This document shows, one piece after another, positions 52,350 to 61,431 of a DNA stretch of 64,000 nucleotides. Position 1 is the stretch's first letter; every line of letters starts with the position of its first letter. The translations under genes were made by a program, and so were the position numbers. Origin of the DNA: CAWDVK01 sp963805715 (GTDB taxonomy: Bacteria > Actinomycetota > Actinomycetes > Streptosporangiales > Streptosporangiaceae); the NCBI GenBank assembly GCA_963805715.1, contig CAWDVK010000020.1, positions 682,001 to 746,000 of the forward strand. The letters run 5' to 3'. The notes beneath the pieces were generated by a model. The model ran no database searches, had not been told where the DNA came from, and worked only from the letters and a program-made list of their open reading frames with translations.

Positions 52350-52843
52350 GCCGCATGTTCCTTGCGCCAGTGGCTGCAGAATGCGGCCAGCGCAGCGGCC
52401 CTGTCCTCCTGCCGGAGCACACCGGCAAACGGGCTGTTCTGCCGAAGCTCGATCGCCCAGGGCGCAGGCGAGGTCAGGGCGCTGAATACCTCGTCCTCGC
52501 CCGCGTCGATAACCGCCTGCCACCTGGCCAGCCACAGCGCCGTCATGCCACCGGGATGGACCTGTTTAAGGCGCTGAAGGTTCTTGCGGGCCTGCGCAAG
52601 GACTGAATCAGGGTCCACGGCAAGGCGGCCGGCAACTAGTCGGTGCAGCCACAGCGACCGCTCCTGATCTCGGGTGAGCCGCGGGGCGGAAAGCGCTGCC
52701 ACGTCGGTGCGCCTGACGCGCCGGTGCGAACCCGCCGTCACAAACGGCAGCAATCCTCGCTCGCACAGGTCCACCACGTGCTGACGCGAGCATCCCAGCA
52801 GCTGCGCCGCCTGGCCGGTGGTCAGAAGGTCTTTCGACTCCAT
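52346..52843 (-). CDS. Excisionase/MerR-like HTH protein (putative antitoxin)
   Basis: A 165-residue protein with an N-terminal HTH_17-type winged helix (LLTTGQAAQLLGCSRQHVVD, then LCERGLLPFVTAGSHRRVRR, about 7-50) followed by a helical domain (WLHRLVAGRLAVDPDSVLAQ...). First gene of a two-gene operon; its TGA overlaps the GTG of the nucleotidyltransferase. It could be the antitoxin and autorepressor. Start uncertain between 52843 and a Met six codons upstream (52861); an AT-rich promoter precedes it. Confidence 0.7.
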   Translation of the reverse strand: MESKDLLTTGQAAQLLGCSRQHVVDLCERGLLPFVTAGSHRRVRRTDVAALSAPRLTRDQERSLWLHRLVAGRLAVDPDSVLAQARKNLQRLKQVHPGGMTALWLARWQAVIDAGEDEVFSALTSPAPWAIELRQNSPFAGVLRQEDRAAALAAFCSHWRKEHAA

Positions 52844-53007
52844 GCCTCCATGATCAGGCATAAACGCCAAAAACACAACAGCAGTGAGCCAGCCGGCCCG
52901 CCCTGGCTCTCCCGCACGTGCGGTCGCTGGCACTGGACGCCTGCTGGCCGGCGTGTTACTGATGGCACCTGGCCAGCGCCCGGCGCGCAGGCCAGGGAAG
53001 GGGCGTC

Positions 53008-55488
53008 GTGACGATGGAGCCGGATACCGCGCGCGGCACCGTGCCAGAACGAGCCCAGGTGGTCATCGTCGGCGGCGGCGTCATCGGCTGCAGCATCGCC
53101 TACCACCTGGCCCACCTGGGCTGGACCGACGTCGTCCTGCTGGAGCAGCATCAGCTCACCGCGGGAACCACGTGGCACGCCGCCGGGCTCATCACCTCAG
53201 CCGGCATGACCGACGAGACGCTGCTGTTCTTCAGCCGGTACTCGCGTGACCTGTACGCCCGGCTGGAGCAGGAAACGGGGCATTCCACCGGCTTCCGCGC
53301 CGTCGGGCACATCTCGCTGGCCACCACCCCGCAGCGGCAGGAGGCGCTGCGGCGCGAGGCCGCCTGGATGCACGGCTTCGGCGTCGAGGACACCGAGATC
53401 TCACCGCGCGAGCTCGCGGACATGTGGCCGCTGGCCCGCACCGATGACGTGCTGTCGGCCTTCTACGTCGCTGACGAGGGACGCGCTGACCCGGTGGGCG
53501 TGGCCACCTCGCTGGCCAGGGGCGCGCGCCGGCTCGGCGTCCGGATCGTGGAGGGCGTGGCCGCGACCGGGGTGGAGGCCCGCGGCCGGCAGGTGACCGC
53601 CGTGCTGACCGAGGCGGGCCGGATCGAGACCGAGATCGTGGTGAACGCGGCCGGCATGTGGGCCCGGCAGTTCGGGGCGCTGGCCGGGGTGCAGGTGCCG
53701 CTGCAGGCAGCCGAGCACTACTACCTGCTGACCGCCGCGGTGCCGGGCATGAGCCAGGACCTGCCGGTGATCGAGGACCCGGACAGCTACGGGTACTACC
53801 GGCCCGAGGGCGACGGCATGCTGGTCGGCCTGTTCGAGCCGGCCGGCGCGCCGTGGTCGCTGGACGGGGTGCCGCGCGACTTCTCCTTCGGCAAGCTGCC
53901 GCCGGACTGGGAGCGGATGGAGCCGTACCTGGCGCGCGCGATGAGCCGGGTGCCGTCGCTGGCGGAGACCGGGGTGCGGACCCTCTTCTGCGGCCCCGAG
54001 TCGTTCACCTCCGACGTGCGGCCGCTGCTCGGGCCCGCCCCCGAGCTGGACGGCTACTTCGTCGCGGCGGGGCTCAACTCGCTCGGCATCCTGTCCGGCG
54101 GCGGGGTCGGGAACATGGTCGCGCACTGGATCGTGGACGGGTACCCGCCGGTCGATGCCACCGGCGTGGCCATCGACCGCACCGCGGCGCACGAGACATC
54201 GCGCCGGTTCCGGGCCGAGCGCACCGTCGAGCAGCTCGGCGTGCTCTTCGGAGATGCCGTCTGGCCGGCCTGGAAGCCGTCCACCGGGAGGAACGTGCGC
54301 CGTTCCGTTCTGCACGAAAGGCTGGTCGCCGCGGGCGGCCATTTCGGTGTGTCAGCCGGCTGGGAATACGCCGAATGGTTCGCGTCGCCCGGCGAGGCGC
54401 CCGCGGCCACGCTGGACTACCGGCGCCAGGGCTCGCACCCGATCGTGGGACGCGAGCATGCGGCCGTCCGCGAGGCGGCAGGCCTGCTGGACATGAGCCT
54501 GATGGCCAAGCTGCTCGTGCAGGGACCGGCCGCGGGCACCGTCCTCGGCCGGCTCTCGGCCAACGACGTGACCCTCGGTCCCGGCCGGCTCGTTTACACC
54601 CAGTGGCTGAACAAGGCCGGCGGCATCATCGCCAACGTCACCGTCACCTGCCTGGAGCCCGACAGGTTCCTGGTGGTGGCCAGCGACATCATCCACCGCC
54701 GGATCGAGCCGCTGATCCGCAGGGCGACCCGGCCGGGCGAGGTCGTCACCGTCACCAACGTCACCTCCGGCACCACCCTGCTGTCCGTGCAGGGCCCGGC
54801 GTCGCGGCAGCTGATCGGCCGGCTGACCGACGCCGACCTGTCCGGCGAGGCCTTTCCCTACCTGGCCGCGCAGCCGATCCAGGTCGGCTACGCGCCGGTG
54901 CTGGCCATCCGGGTCACGTACGTCGGCGAGCTGGGCTGGGAGCTGCACGTGCCGACCGAGTACGCGCTCGGCGTCTACGACGACCTGGCCGAGGCCGGCG
55001 CCGATCTCGGCTTCCGGCTGGTCGGCCTGCAGGCCATGGCGGGGCTGCGGCTGGAGAAGGGCTACCGGGACATGGGCGTCGACATCGACAACACCGACAA
55101 CCCGCTGGAGGCCGGCCTCGGCTTCGCGGTGGCCTGGGACAAGCCCGGCGGGTTCACCGGCCGGGACGCGCTGCTGGCGGCGCGGGCGGCGGGACCGCCG
55201 CGCTATCGCGTCGTCGGACTGCTGGTCCAGGATCCGGCGGTGGACCTATTCGGCAACGAGCCGGTGCTGCTGGATGGCGAGTGGGCCGGCTATGTCCGCG
55301 CCGCCGCCTACGGCTACACCGTCGGCGGCGCGGTCGCTCTCGCCCAGGTGGCCAGCAAGGACGGCGTTACCGGCGAGTGGCTGGCGGCCGGCGGCTTCCG
55401 GGTCCGCACGCCGGCCGGCGACGTGCCAGCCAGACTGCAGATCGCGCCGTTCTACGATCCGCAGCGGCTGCGCATCCTGGACCAGTGA
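53008..55488 (+). CDS. FAD-dependent dimethylglycine/sarcosine dehydrogenase-like enzyme
   Basis: An 826-residue two-part enzyme. The N-terminal DAO domain (about 15-380) has the FAD motif VVIVGGGVIGCSIAYHLAHL and TAGTTWHAAGLI, where the His is the usual covalent FAD site. The second half is a GcvT-type folate-binding domain (SVQGPASRQLIGRL, VGELGWELHVPTEYALGVYD, LRLEKGYRDMGVDIDNTDNP). Oxidatively demethylates N-methylglycines, feeding one-carbon folate. GTG at 53008 with AGGGAAGGGG upstream. No electron-transfer flavoprotein gene nearby. Alone on its strand here. Confidence 0.9.
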   Translation: MTMEPDTARGTVPERAQVVIVGGGVIGCSIAYHLAHLGWTDVVLLEQHQLTAGTTWHAAGLITSAGMTDETLLFFSRYSRDLYARLEQETGHSTGFRAVGHISLATTPQRQEALRREAAWMHGFGVEDTEISPRELADMWPLARTDDVLSAFYVADEGRADPVGVATSLARGARRLGVRIVEGVAATGVEARGRQVTAVLTEAGRIETEIVVNAAGMWARQFGALAGVQVPLQAAEHYYLLTAAVPGMSQDLPVIEDPDSYGYYRPEGDGMLVGLFEPAGAPWSLDGVPRDFSFGKLPPDWERMEPYLARAMSRVPSLAETGVRTLFCGPESFTSDVRPLLGPAPELDGYFVAAGLNSLGILSGGGVGNMVAHWIVDGYPPVDATGVAIDRTAAHETSRRFRAERTVEQLGVLFGDAVWPAWKPSTGRNVRRSVLHERLVAAGGHFGVSAGWEYAEWFASPGEAPAATLDYRRQGSHPIVGREHAAVREAAGLLDMSLMAKLLVQGPAAGTVLGRLSANDVTLGPGRLVYTQWLNKAGGIIANVTVTCLEPDRFLVVASDIIHRRIEPLIRRATRPGEVVTVTNVTSGTTLLSVQGPASRQLIGRLTDADLSGEAFPYLAAQPIQVGYAPVLAIRVTYVGELGWELHVPTEYALGVYDDLAEAGADLGFRLVGLQAMAGLRLEKGYRDMGVDIDNTDNPLEAGLGFAVAWDKPGGFTGRDALLAARAAGPPRYRVVGLLVQDPAVDLFGNEPVLLDGEWAGYVRAAAYGYTVGGAVALAQVASKDGVTGEWLAAGGFRVRTPAGDVPARLQIAPFYDPQRLRILDQ

Positions 55489-55527
55489 GGCGGCGCTGGC
55501 CAGGCGGCCGCGCGGCCGGGTGAGCAG

Positions 55528-56755
55528 CTAGCTGACGGTCAGCTCGTACCCGAGGATCAGCGAGGTCGGGTTCTGCCCCGGCCCGATGTCCGCGACGGCC
55601 GGGCGGCCCTCCCCCGGCTGCCAGGACACGACCTGCATGACCGTCGTGAAGCTCAGCTCGGCGACCAGGGTGTCGCCGGCCACGGGCCAGCCGAACCCGG
55701 CCAGGGCGTCGCTGCTGGCCCAGGTGCCGGGCACCACGCTCACCCGGCCGTCCGGCAGCGCCGCCACCTCAAGCTGCATGGATAGCTCACCGTCATCCCC
55801 GCCGGACCCGACGCTGTCCTGCAGGGCAAGGTAATGCCCGTCGGGACTGAACATGCCGCTTGCCGCCGAGCTTCCCGGCAGGCAGCCAGATCCCGGTGCT
55901 CCGCCCTGTCACCAGGTCCAGCACGCGCACCTGGCAGCGCGCGGTGCACGACGGTGCCCAGGCGATCTCGCTGGCGCTCGCCGCGAGCACGTTCATGACC
56001 CTGCGGATGACCTGCCCGGTCGCCGGGTTCCACAGCTCGTCGGCATTCTTCCCCGGGCCCGCGATCGCCGGTGCCAGCAGCAGGCCGCGGCTGGTTCCCT
56101 GATCGATCGCGTAGCCGGCCGGGAGGCTGATCGCGGGCCCGGATGGCGTGCCCGTGCTGCTCACTTCCCGCGCCGTCCCGGCGGTCGTGGCCGTGTCGGC
56201 GCCCGGCAGGTAGCTGGTGAGCCACAGGGCACCGGCGGCAGCGGCCGGCGCGACCGCATCGGCCACTCCGGCCAGGGTCACGGCCCGGGCGCCATCTGCC
56301 AGGAAATACACCGGCAGTCCCGGGCCGACGCAGCCGCCGCACTCGCGGCCGCCCGAGCCGGGCTCGACCGCCCAGCCGCCGCCGACGCGGCTGAGCAGAT
56401 AACCGGAACTGCGCCGGGGCAGGCCGCCGATCATTTCCTCGCGGCCCGTGGCCGGCCAGAACCAGGCAGGCTGCACGCCGGCGACCGGCAGCTGGATGCC
56501 GCGGTTCCAGCGCAGGGTCGGCCCGGCGACCCCGTCAGGCCGGCCCTGGGCGCTCAGCGCCGGGCCCGTGGCCACTCCGGGTACCGCGGTCGCGCTGGCC
56601 GCGGCCTGCGCGGGCCGGGCGGGCGCGGCCCTTCGGCCAGGGAGGTGGCGGACCACCAGCACGGTCACCGCGACGGCCAGCACGACGACCACGGCCAGTC
56701 GGCGCGGCCACGGGCTGGGCTCGCGGTTGCCGCCCTGGCTGATGATGTCACCCAT
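55528..56755 (-). pseudogene. Membrane-anchored beta-propeller-like protein, frameshifted
   Basis: One N-terminal membrane helix (LAVVVVLAVAVTVLVV) then an extracytoplasmic region with repeated propeller-like strands (LWLTSYLPGADTAT, SEIAWAPSC, VRVLDLVTGR). The first frame degenerates at 55868-55880, where the next frame gives SSAASGMFSPDGHYLALQDS and ends at 55528. One inserted (or two lost) base restores a protein of about 408 residues. ATG at 56755 is a best guess. Function unknown. Confidence 0.6.
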
Positions 56756-56881
56756 GGCCGCACCATCCGCTGGACGCCGGTTCCTGCCCATGACGATACG
56801 TGGCCATGGCCGGGCGGTGCGAGCGGGACGGAGCGAGCGGGCAGCGAGCGGGCAGCGAGCGCGGCAGCGAGGGGGGCTGGG

Positions 56882-57000
56882 GGGCAGGGCAGCGAGCGCA
56901 GCGGGCAGGGCAGCGAGCGCAGCGGGCAGGGCAGCGAGCGCAGCGGGCAGGGCAGCGAGCGCAGCGGGCAGGGCAGCGAGCGCAGCGGGCAGGGCAGCGG
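56882..57000. repeat. 21-bp tandem repeat, five copies
   Basis: Five identical units of GGGCAGGGCAGCGAGCGCAGC plus a partial sixth, between the divergent propeller-like and thioesterase genes. It occupies the shared promoter region and may alter spacing. Confidence 0.9.
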
Positions 57001-57053
57001 GCGGCGCCGCGGCCAGGCCGGCGGATTTCCCTCGGCAGCGCCGAGGGACCACA

Positions 57054-57832
57054 ATGCCGCACATGGAGTCCCCGATGCCTGCCGCCGGGTCCTTCGCGGC
57101 GGAGCCGGAGCAGGGCCGGGTATTCGCCGCCTCCCGGAGCGTCCGCAGCACCGACGTGACTCCCGGCGGCCGCCTGCGGTTCGACGCCCTGGCCCGCTAC
57201 CTGCAAGATGTCGCGGAGGATGACCTGGCCGACGCCGGCTGGAGCGAGCCCTGTGCCTGGCTGGTGCGCCGGGTTACCGTCGTCATCCGCGACTATCCGG
57301 CGTACGGCGAGCCGCTGGAGCTGCGGACCTTCTGCTCGGCGACGGGACCGCGCTGGGCCGGGCGCACCACCACGGTCGTTCGCGCCGGCCGGGACCCATC
57401 CAGGCCACCGGCGTGTGGGCCGCGGTCAGCCGGGCGGACGGGCGCCCGGCGACTCTCGGCCCGCAGTTCCACCGGATCTACGGGCCGTCTGCCGGGGGCC
57501 GGACGGTCTCGGCGCGGCTGTCCCATCCCGGCCCGCCAGGATCGGAGGCGGCCGGGCCCGAGGCGCCATCGTTCCGCCCCGGCCGGGCCTGGCCGCTGCG
57601 GGCCAGTGACTTCGACACGGCAGGTCACGTCAATAACGCTATTCACTGGGCGGCCGTGGAGGACCTGCTGGCCCGGCTGGACTGGCTGCCGGCCAGCGCC
57701 GAGCTGGAGTACCACCGGCCCATCCTGGCCGGGCACGAGCCGCGGCTGGTGGCCGCCCAGCGGCCCGGCCAGCTCAGCTGCTGGCTGGTGGACGGCAGCC
57801 AGCAGCTAGCTTCCGCCCGGCTCTCCAGCTGA
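57054..57832 (+). pseudogene. Acyl-ACP thioesterase-like protein, frameshifted
   Basis: A double hotdog thioesterase: first domain GRVFAASRSVRSTDVTPGG, LQDVAEDDLADAGW and RRVTVVIRDYPAYGEPLELR; second domain with FDTAGHVNNAIHWAAVEDLL, carrying the catalytic Asn-His motif. It releases fatty acids from acyl-carrier protein. The frame is lost at about 57390-57400 (first frame continues DPSRPPACG, other frame gives IQATGVWAAVSRADG); one lost base explains it. ATG at 57054 with GAGGG upstream. The last 27 bases overlap the convergent hydratase gene. Confidence 0.8.
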
Positions 57833-58609
57833 CCGGTACCTGCCGCGCCACTGCGGCTTGCGCTTCTCCAGGAACGCATGCATGCCCTCGCGGGCGTCCG
57901 GCAGCTGGCTGGTAGCGGCCATGACCTCGACCGCATACGCATAGGCCTTGGGCTGGTCGAGGTCGATCTGCGCGTAGAGCGCCTGCTTGCCGATGCCCTT
58001 GCTCTCCGCCGATCCCCTGGTGACCCGCTCAAGCAGGTCCTGGACGGCGGAGTCCAGCTGCGCGGCTGGCACCACCCGGTTCACCAGCCCCCAGTCCAGC
58101 GCCGTCGCGGCGTCGATCACGTCCCCCGACAGGGCCAGCTCCGCGGCCCGCTTGCGGCCGACGTTCCTGGCGATCGCCACCATCGGGGTGTGACAGAACC
58201 AGCCGCCCTTCCCGCCAGGCGCCGCAAATCCGGCCTCCTCGCTGGCCACCGCGAGATCGGCCGTGGCGACCAGCTGGCAGCCGGCCGCCGTGGCCAGCCC
58301 GTGCACGCGCGCGACCACCGGCTGCGGAACCTGCTGGAACAGCGTCATCAGCTCGGTGCAGGTCATCAGCAGGGAGCGGACGGCGGGCAGGTCAGCGCCG
58401 ACGACATCGGCGAAGTCGTGCCCGGCACTGAACACCGGGCCGTTGCCGGCCAGCACGATGCCCAGCGCGTCGCTGTCCCCGAGCTCGCTGAAAGCCGCGA
58501 TCAGCTCGCGCATGTGCGGCAGCGACAGCGCGTTGCGCCGCTGCGGCCGGTTCATCGTGACGGTGGCGAAATCGCCGGATCGCTCGACCAGGATGTGCTC
58601 GAACCCCAT
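57806..58609 (-). CDS. Enoyl-CoA hydratase/isomerase family protein
   Basis: A 267-residue crotonase-fold enzyme. TVTMNRPQRRNALSLPHMRE, the oxyanion hole region FSAGHDFADVVGADLPAV, and QLVATADLAVASEEAGFAAPG are diagnostic; the subgroup resembles ECHDC3-like proteins in which the catalytic Glu pattern is altered, so true hydratase activity is uncertain. AGGAG precedes the ATG at 58609. Convergent with the thioesterase gene; a fatty-acid context is suggested. Confidence 0.87.
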   Translation of the reverse strand: MGFEHILVERSGDFATVTMNRPQRRNALSLPHMRELIAAFSELGDSDALGIVLAGNGPVFSAGHDFADVVGADLPAVRSLLMTCTELMTLFQQVPQPVVARVHGLATAAGCQLVATADLAVASEEAGFAAPGGKGGWFCHTPMVAIARNVGRKRAAELALSGDVIDAATALDWGLVNRVVPAAQLDSAVQDLLERVTRGSAESKGIGKQALYAQIDLDQPKAYAYAVEVMAATSQLPDAREGMHAFLEKRKPQWRGRYRSAGEPGGS

Positions 58610-58687
58610 GGCGGTCTCCTCTTCCCGGTCGCAGCCCACGCGGCTGCGGACTTCGCGGCCCTGCCCTGCAGCCAGGTTAAGGCGCGA

Positions 58688-58966
58688 TCAGCGGCGCCGG
58701 TAGCTCACCGATCGATGCCGAATGTCGAGCACGATCACGATCTGCTTCACGTCATCGATCTCGTACAGCACTCGCCAGTCCCGGCCGAGCCGGGCGCTGT
58801 AGATACCGGCCAGCTCTGCGCCGAGCGGCTTGCCGACTCGCCGCGGGTTGTCCAGGAGAGGACCGGTGATGAATTCGACTGCGGCGGCGGCGATCTCCAC
58901 CGGCAGCCGCTCGGCTATGGCCCGCCGGGCCGGGGGGGCGGTCCCCAGCTCATAGCGGCTGGTCAC
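58688..58966 (-). CDS. RelE/ParE family toxin
   Basis: A 92-residue RelE/ParE-fold protein: LLDNPRRVGKPLGAELAGIY, SARLGRDWRVLYEIDDVKQI and the final VLDIRHRSVSYRR, where basic and Tyr residues serve ribosome-dependent mRNA cleavage in relatives. GTG start overlaps the stop of the antitoxin gene by four bases. Typical second gene of a type II toxin-antitoxin operon. Confidence 0.88.
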   Translation of the reverse strand: MTSRYELGTAPPARRAIAERLPVEIAAAAVEFITGPLLDNPRRVGKPLGAELAGIYSARLGRDWRVLYEIDDVKQIVIVLDIRHRSVSYRRR

Positions 58967-59220
58967 GAAGCCTGGCGTCCCCTCAGCAGGCTGCGTACGG
59001 CATCGGCGCCGTAGACAACGTCGCCCTCGTTCACAGCCTGCCGGGCCTCGGCGAGAGTTCGCAGTGCATCAGCGTCGGCCTTGACCTCGGCCGTCTCCCG
59101 CAGGGCCAGGTAAGTCTCGACGGCCAGGATGACGGTCTGGTGGACGCTGCGATGGTCTTCCTCGGCAGCGGCGCGCAGCTCAGCCTCGAGCTGCGGATCA
59201 AGCCGTAGAGTCATTGCCAT
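58963..59220 (-). CDS. Ribbon-helix-helix-type antitoxin
   Basis: About 85 residues. N-terminal MTLRLDPQLEAELRAAAEED forms a ribbon-helix-helix DNA-binding motif, the C-terminal half (ADALRTLAEARQAVNEGDVV) should wrap the toxin. Met at 59220 or 59214 is the probable start; the codons upstream contain the operator. It overlaps the toxin gene (four bases). Confidence 0.85.
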   Translation of the reverse strand: MAMTLRLDPQLEAELRAAAEEDHRSVHQTVILAVETYLALRETAEVKADADALRTLAEARQAVNEGDVVYGADAVRSLLRGRQAS

Positions 59221-59239
59221 AACCATTATGATACCAGAT

Positions 59240-59253
59240 TGCATCTTGATGCA
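59240..59253. promoter_or_regulatory. Putative operator of the RelE antitoxin operon
   Basis: TGCATC-TT-GATGCA, a perfect 6-2-6 dyad 20 bases upstream of the antitoxin start, next to AT-rich TATCAT/ATAATGG that could be the -10 region. Expected site of autorepression. Confidence 0.55.
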
Positions 59254-59320
59254 TCTAGCCGTCGCGCTCAGGGGCCGACGCTGCCGAACCATCCGAGCTC
59301 GCCCACGGCCCGCGGCTTCT

Positions 59321-60367
59321 TTAGGCCGCCGCGGGACTGACCAGGGCCGCGAACGTGACGGGATCGACGTTCCCGCCCGACAGCACGACCGCGGTCCGCG
59401 CCCGCGGCCTGACCGCGCCGGTTAGCAGGGCCGCCAGCGGGACCGCGCCGCTCGGCTCGGCGACGATCTTCAGCCGGGCAAAGCAGAACCGCATGGCGTC
59501 CGCGATGGCCGTCTCCGGCACGGTGACGACGTCGTCGAGGAGCCGGGAGTTGACGGCGAAAGTCAGCTCGCCCGGCTGCTCGGCCAGCAGGCCATCCGCG
59601 ATCGTGGCCGGCGGCGCGATGCTGACCCGCCGTCCGGCCCGCAGCGACTGCCGGGTGTCATCGGCGGCCTCGGGCTCGACGCCGATGACGGACACGCCCG
59701 GCCGCAGCGCCCTGATCGCGGTGCCGACCCCGGCGCACAGGCCGCCGCCGCCGACGGGCACCAGCACCAGGTCCAGCTCCCCGGCCTGCTCGGCCAGCTC
59801 GATCCCGATCGTGCCCTGGCCGGCCATCACGTCATAGTCATCGAACGGCCGGATGATCGTCAGCGACCGGTCCGCGGCAATCTGCGCCGCCACCTCCTCC
59901 CGGCGCTGGGCAGCCGGATCGTAGCGGCGGATCTCGGCGCCGTATCCCTCGATGGCGGCCAGCTTGGCGGGCGACCCGGTGGCCGGGACGACCACGACCG
60001 CGTGGATCCCGAGCAGCCGGGCGGCCAGCGCGACGGCCCCGCCATGGTTGCCTGATGAGTAGGCCACCACCCCGCGCTCGCGCTCGGCCGGGCCGAGCAG
60101 GCTGAGCCGGTTGTAGGCACCGCGGAACTTGAACGATCCGCCGCGCTGGAACATCTCGGCCTTCAGCAGCACGGTGGCGCCGGCCTGCTCGTCCAGCGTG
60201 GCCGAGGAGAGCAGCGGCGTCCGGTGCGCGACCCCGGCCAGCCGCCCGGCGGCCGCCCGGATCCGGTCCAGGGTCAGCTCGTCACGCTGTGTCTCCGGCT
60301 GCTGCCTGCTGAGCGCGGAAATAGCAGTGTCCTCCCTAGCTGCTGGTCTTTCGACCTTGTCTACCAT
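59321..60367 (-). CDS. Threonine/serine ammonia-lyase (threonine dehydratase)
   Basis: A 348-residue fold-type II PLP enzyme deaminating L-threonine or serine. PLP-Lys in QRGGSFKFRGAYNRL, substrate loop SSGNHGGAVAL, phosphate loop VPVGGGGLCAGVGTA. No C-terminal ACT domain, so it is the catabolic or unregulated type. ATG at 60367 (MVDKVERP) is used; ribosome site is weak. Divergent from the aldo-keto reductase gene. Confidence 0.9.
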   Translation of the reverse strand: MVDKVERPAAREDTAISALSRQQPETQRDELTLDRIRAAAGRLAGVAHRTPLLSSATLDEQAGATVLLKAEMFQRGGSFKFRGAYNRLSLLGPAERERGVVAYSSGNHGGAVALAARLLGIHAVVVVPATGSPAKLAAIEGYGAEIRRYDPAAQRREEVAAQIAADRSLTIIRPFDDYDVMAGQGTIGIELAEQAGELDLVLVPVGGGGLCAGVGTAIRALRPGVSVIGVEPEAADDTRQSLRAGRRVSIAPPATIADGLLAEQPGELTFAVNSRLLDDVVTVPETAIADAMRFCFARLKIVAEPSGAVPLAALLTGAVRPRARTAVVLSGGNVDPVTFAALVSPAAA

Positions 60368-60463
60368 CAAGCCCAGCGCGGACGCGCGCTGGTCAGCCGC
60401 TGACCGCGCGGCGGTCCGATGCTGACCGAGAGGCCGCCCGCTGCTGCCGGTAGCGTGCCTGTC

Positions 60464-61408
60464 ATGGCCATCGAGACTCGCCCGCTCGGGCGCACCGGGA
60501 CAAACGTCAGCATCCTCGGGTACGGAGCCATGGAGCTGCGCGGCCAGCCCCACGGGCCGGCCGTCGCCGACGAGGACGCGGGCCGGCTGCTCAACTCGGT
60601 GCTCGACGCGGGCATCAGCCTGATCGACACCTCGATCGACTATGGCCGCAGCGAGGAGCTGATCGGCCGCGCTATCGGCCACCGCCGGGACGAGTACTTC
60701 CTGGCCTCGAAGTGCGGCTGCCTGCTGAGCCAGCCGCCGGATGCCATGCCGCCCTACCCGCACGACTACAGCCCGGCCAATGTCCGGGCCGGGGTCGAGC
60801 AGAGCCTGCGCAGGCTCGGCACGGACCGGCTGGATCTCGTCCAGGTGCACATGTCGCCGAGCCGGGCCCAGCTGGCGGCCGACGAGACGGTGGAGACCAT
60901 GTCCGCGCTGCGGGACGAGGGGAAGGTCCGGTTCCTCGGCATGTCCGGGATCCTGCCGAACCTGCCTGACCAGATCGCGATGGGGGTCTTCAACGTCTTC
61001 CAGATCCCCTACTCGGCGCTCCAGCGCGAGCACGAGGATCTCATCACCGCCGCCGCGCGGGCGGGGGCCGGCACGCTCATCCGCGGCGGTGCGGCGCGCG
61101 GCGCCCCGGCCGAGGACAAGGGCTGGCGGCGCGGCCCGATCGGCCTCGCCGAGGGCGAGGGCCAGCGCCGCTGGGAATCCTCGGGGGTACAGGACCTGCT
61201 GGGGGGCATGAGCCGGATGGAGTTCGTGCTCCGCTTCACGCTCAGCCACCCGGACCTGTCATCGACCATCGTCGGGACGTCGTCACCGGACCATTTGCGC
61301 GCCAACGTGGCCGTCGCCGAGCGGGGGCCGCTACCACCCGAGCTGTACCAGGAGGCGAAACGCCGGCTGGACCCGGCGGCCCGCAGCACCGCCGAGGCGG
61401 GCGCCTGA
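60464..61408 (+). CDS. Aldo/keto reductase
   Basis: A 314-residue (beta/alpha)8 NADPH-dependent reductase. Catalytic tetrad: Asp in LIDTSIDYGRSEELIG, Tyr in the same motif, Lys in FLASKCG, His in LVQVHMS. C-terminal SSTIVGTSSPDHLRANV binds NADP. The Met at 60464 gives the usual start (IETRPLGRTGTNVSILGYG). Substrate unknown. Confidence 0.9.
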   Translation: MAIETRPLGRTGTNVSILGYGAMELRGQPHGPAVADEDAGRLLNSVLDAGISLIDTSIDYGRSEELIGRAIGHRRDEYFLASKCGCLLSQPPDAMPPYPHDYSPANVRAGVEQSLRRLGTDRLDLVQVHMSPSRAQLAADETVETMSALRDEGKVRFLGMSGILPNLPDQIAMGVFNVFQIPYSALQREHEDLITAAARAGAGTLIRGGAARGAPAEDKGWRRGPIGLAEGEGQRRWESSGVQDLLGGMSRMEFVLRFTLSHPDLSSTIVGTSSPDHLRANVAVAERGPLPPELYQEAKRRLDPAARSTAEAGA

Positions 61409-61431
61409 CGCGATCCGGCCCCATCGGCCAG

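Noticed and set aside
53658..55523. A 621-codon alternative frame inside the dimethylglycine dehydrogenase-like gene
   Set aside because: Arg/Gly/Ala-rich shadow; the real frame has complete FAD and GcvT domains.
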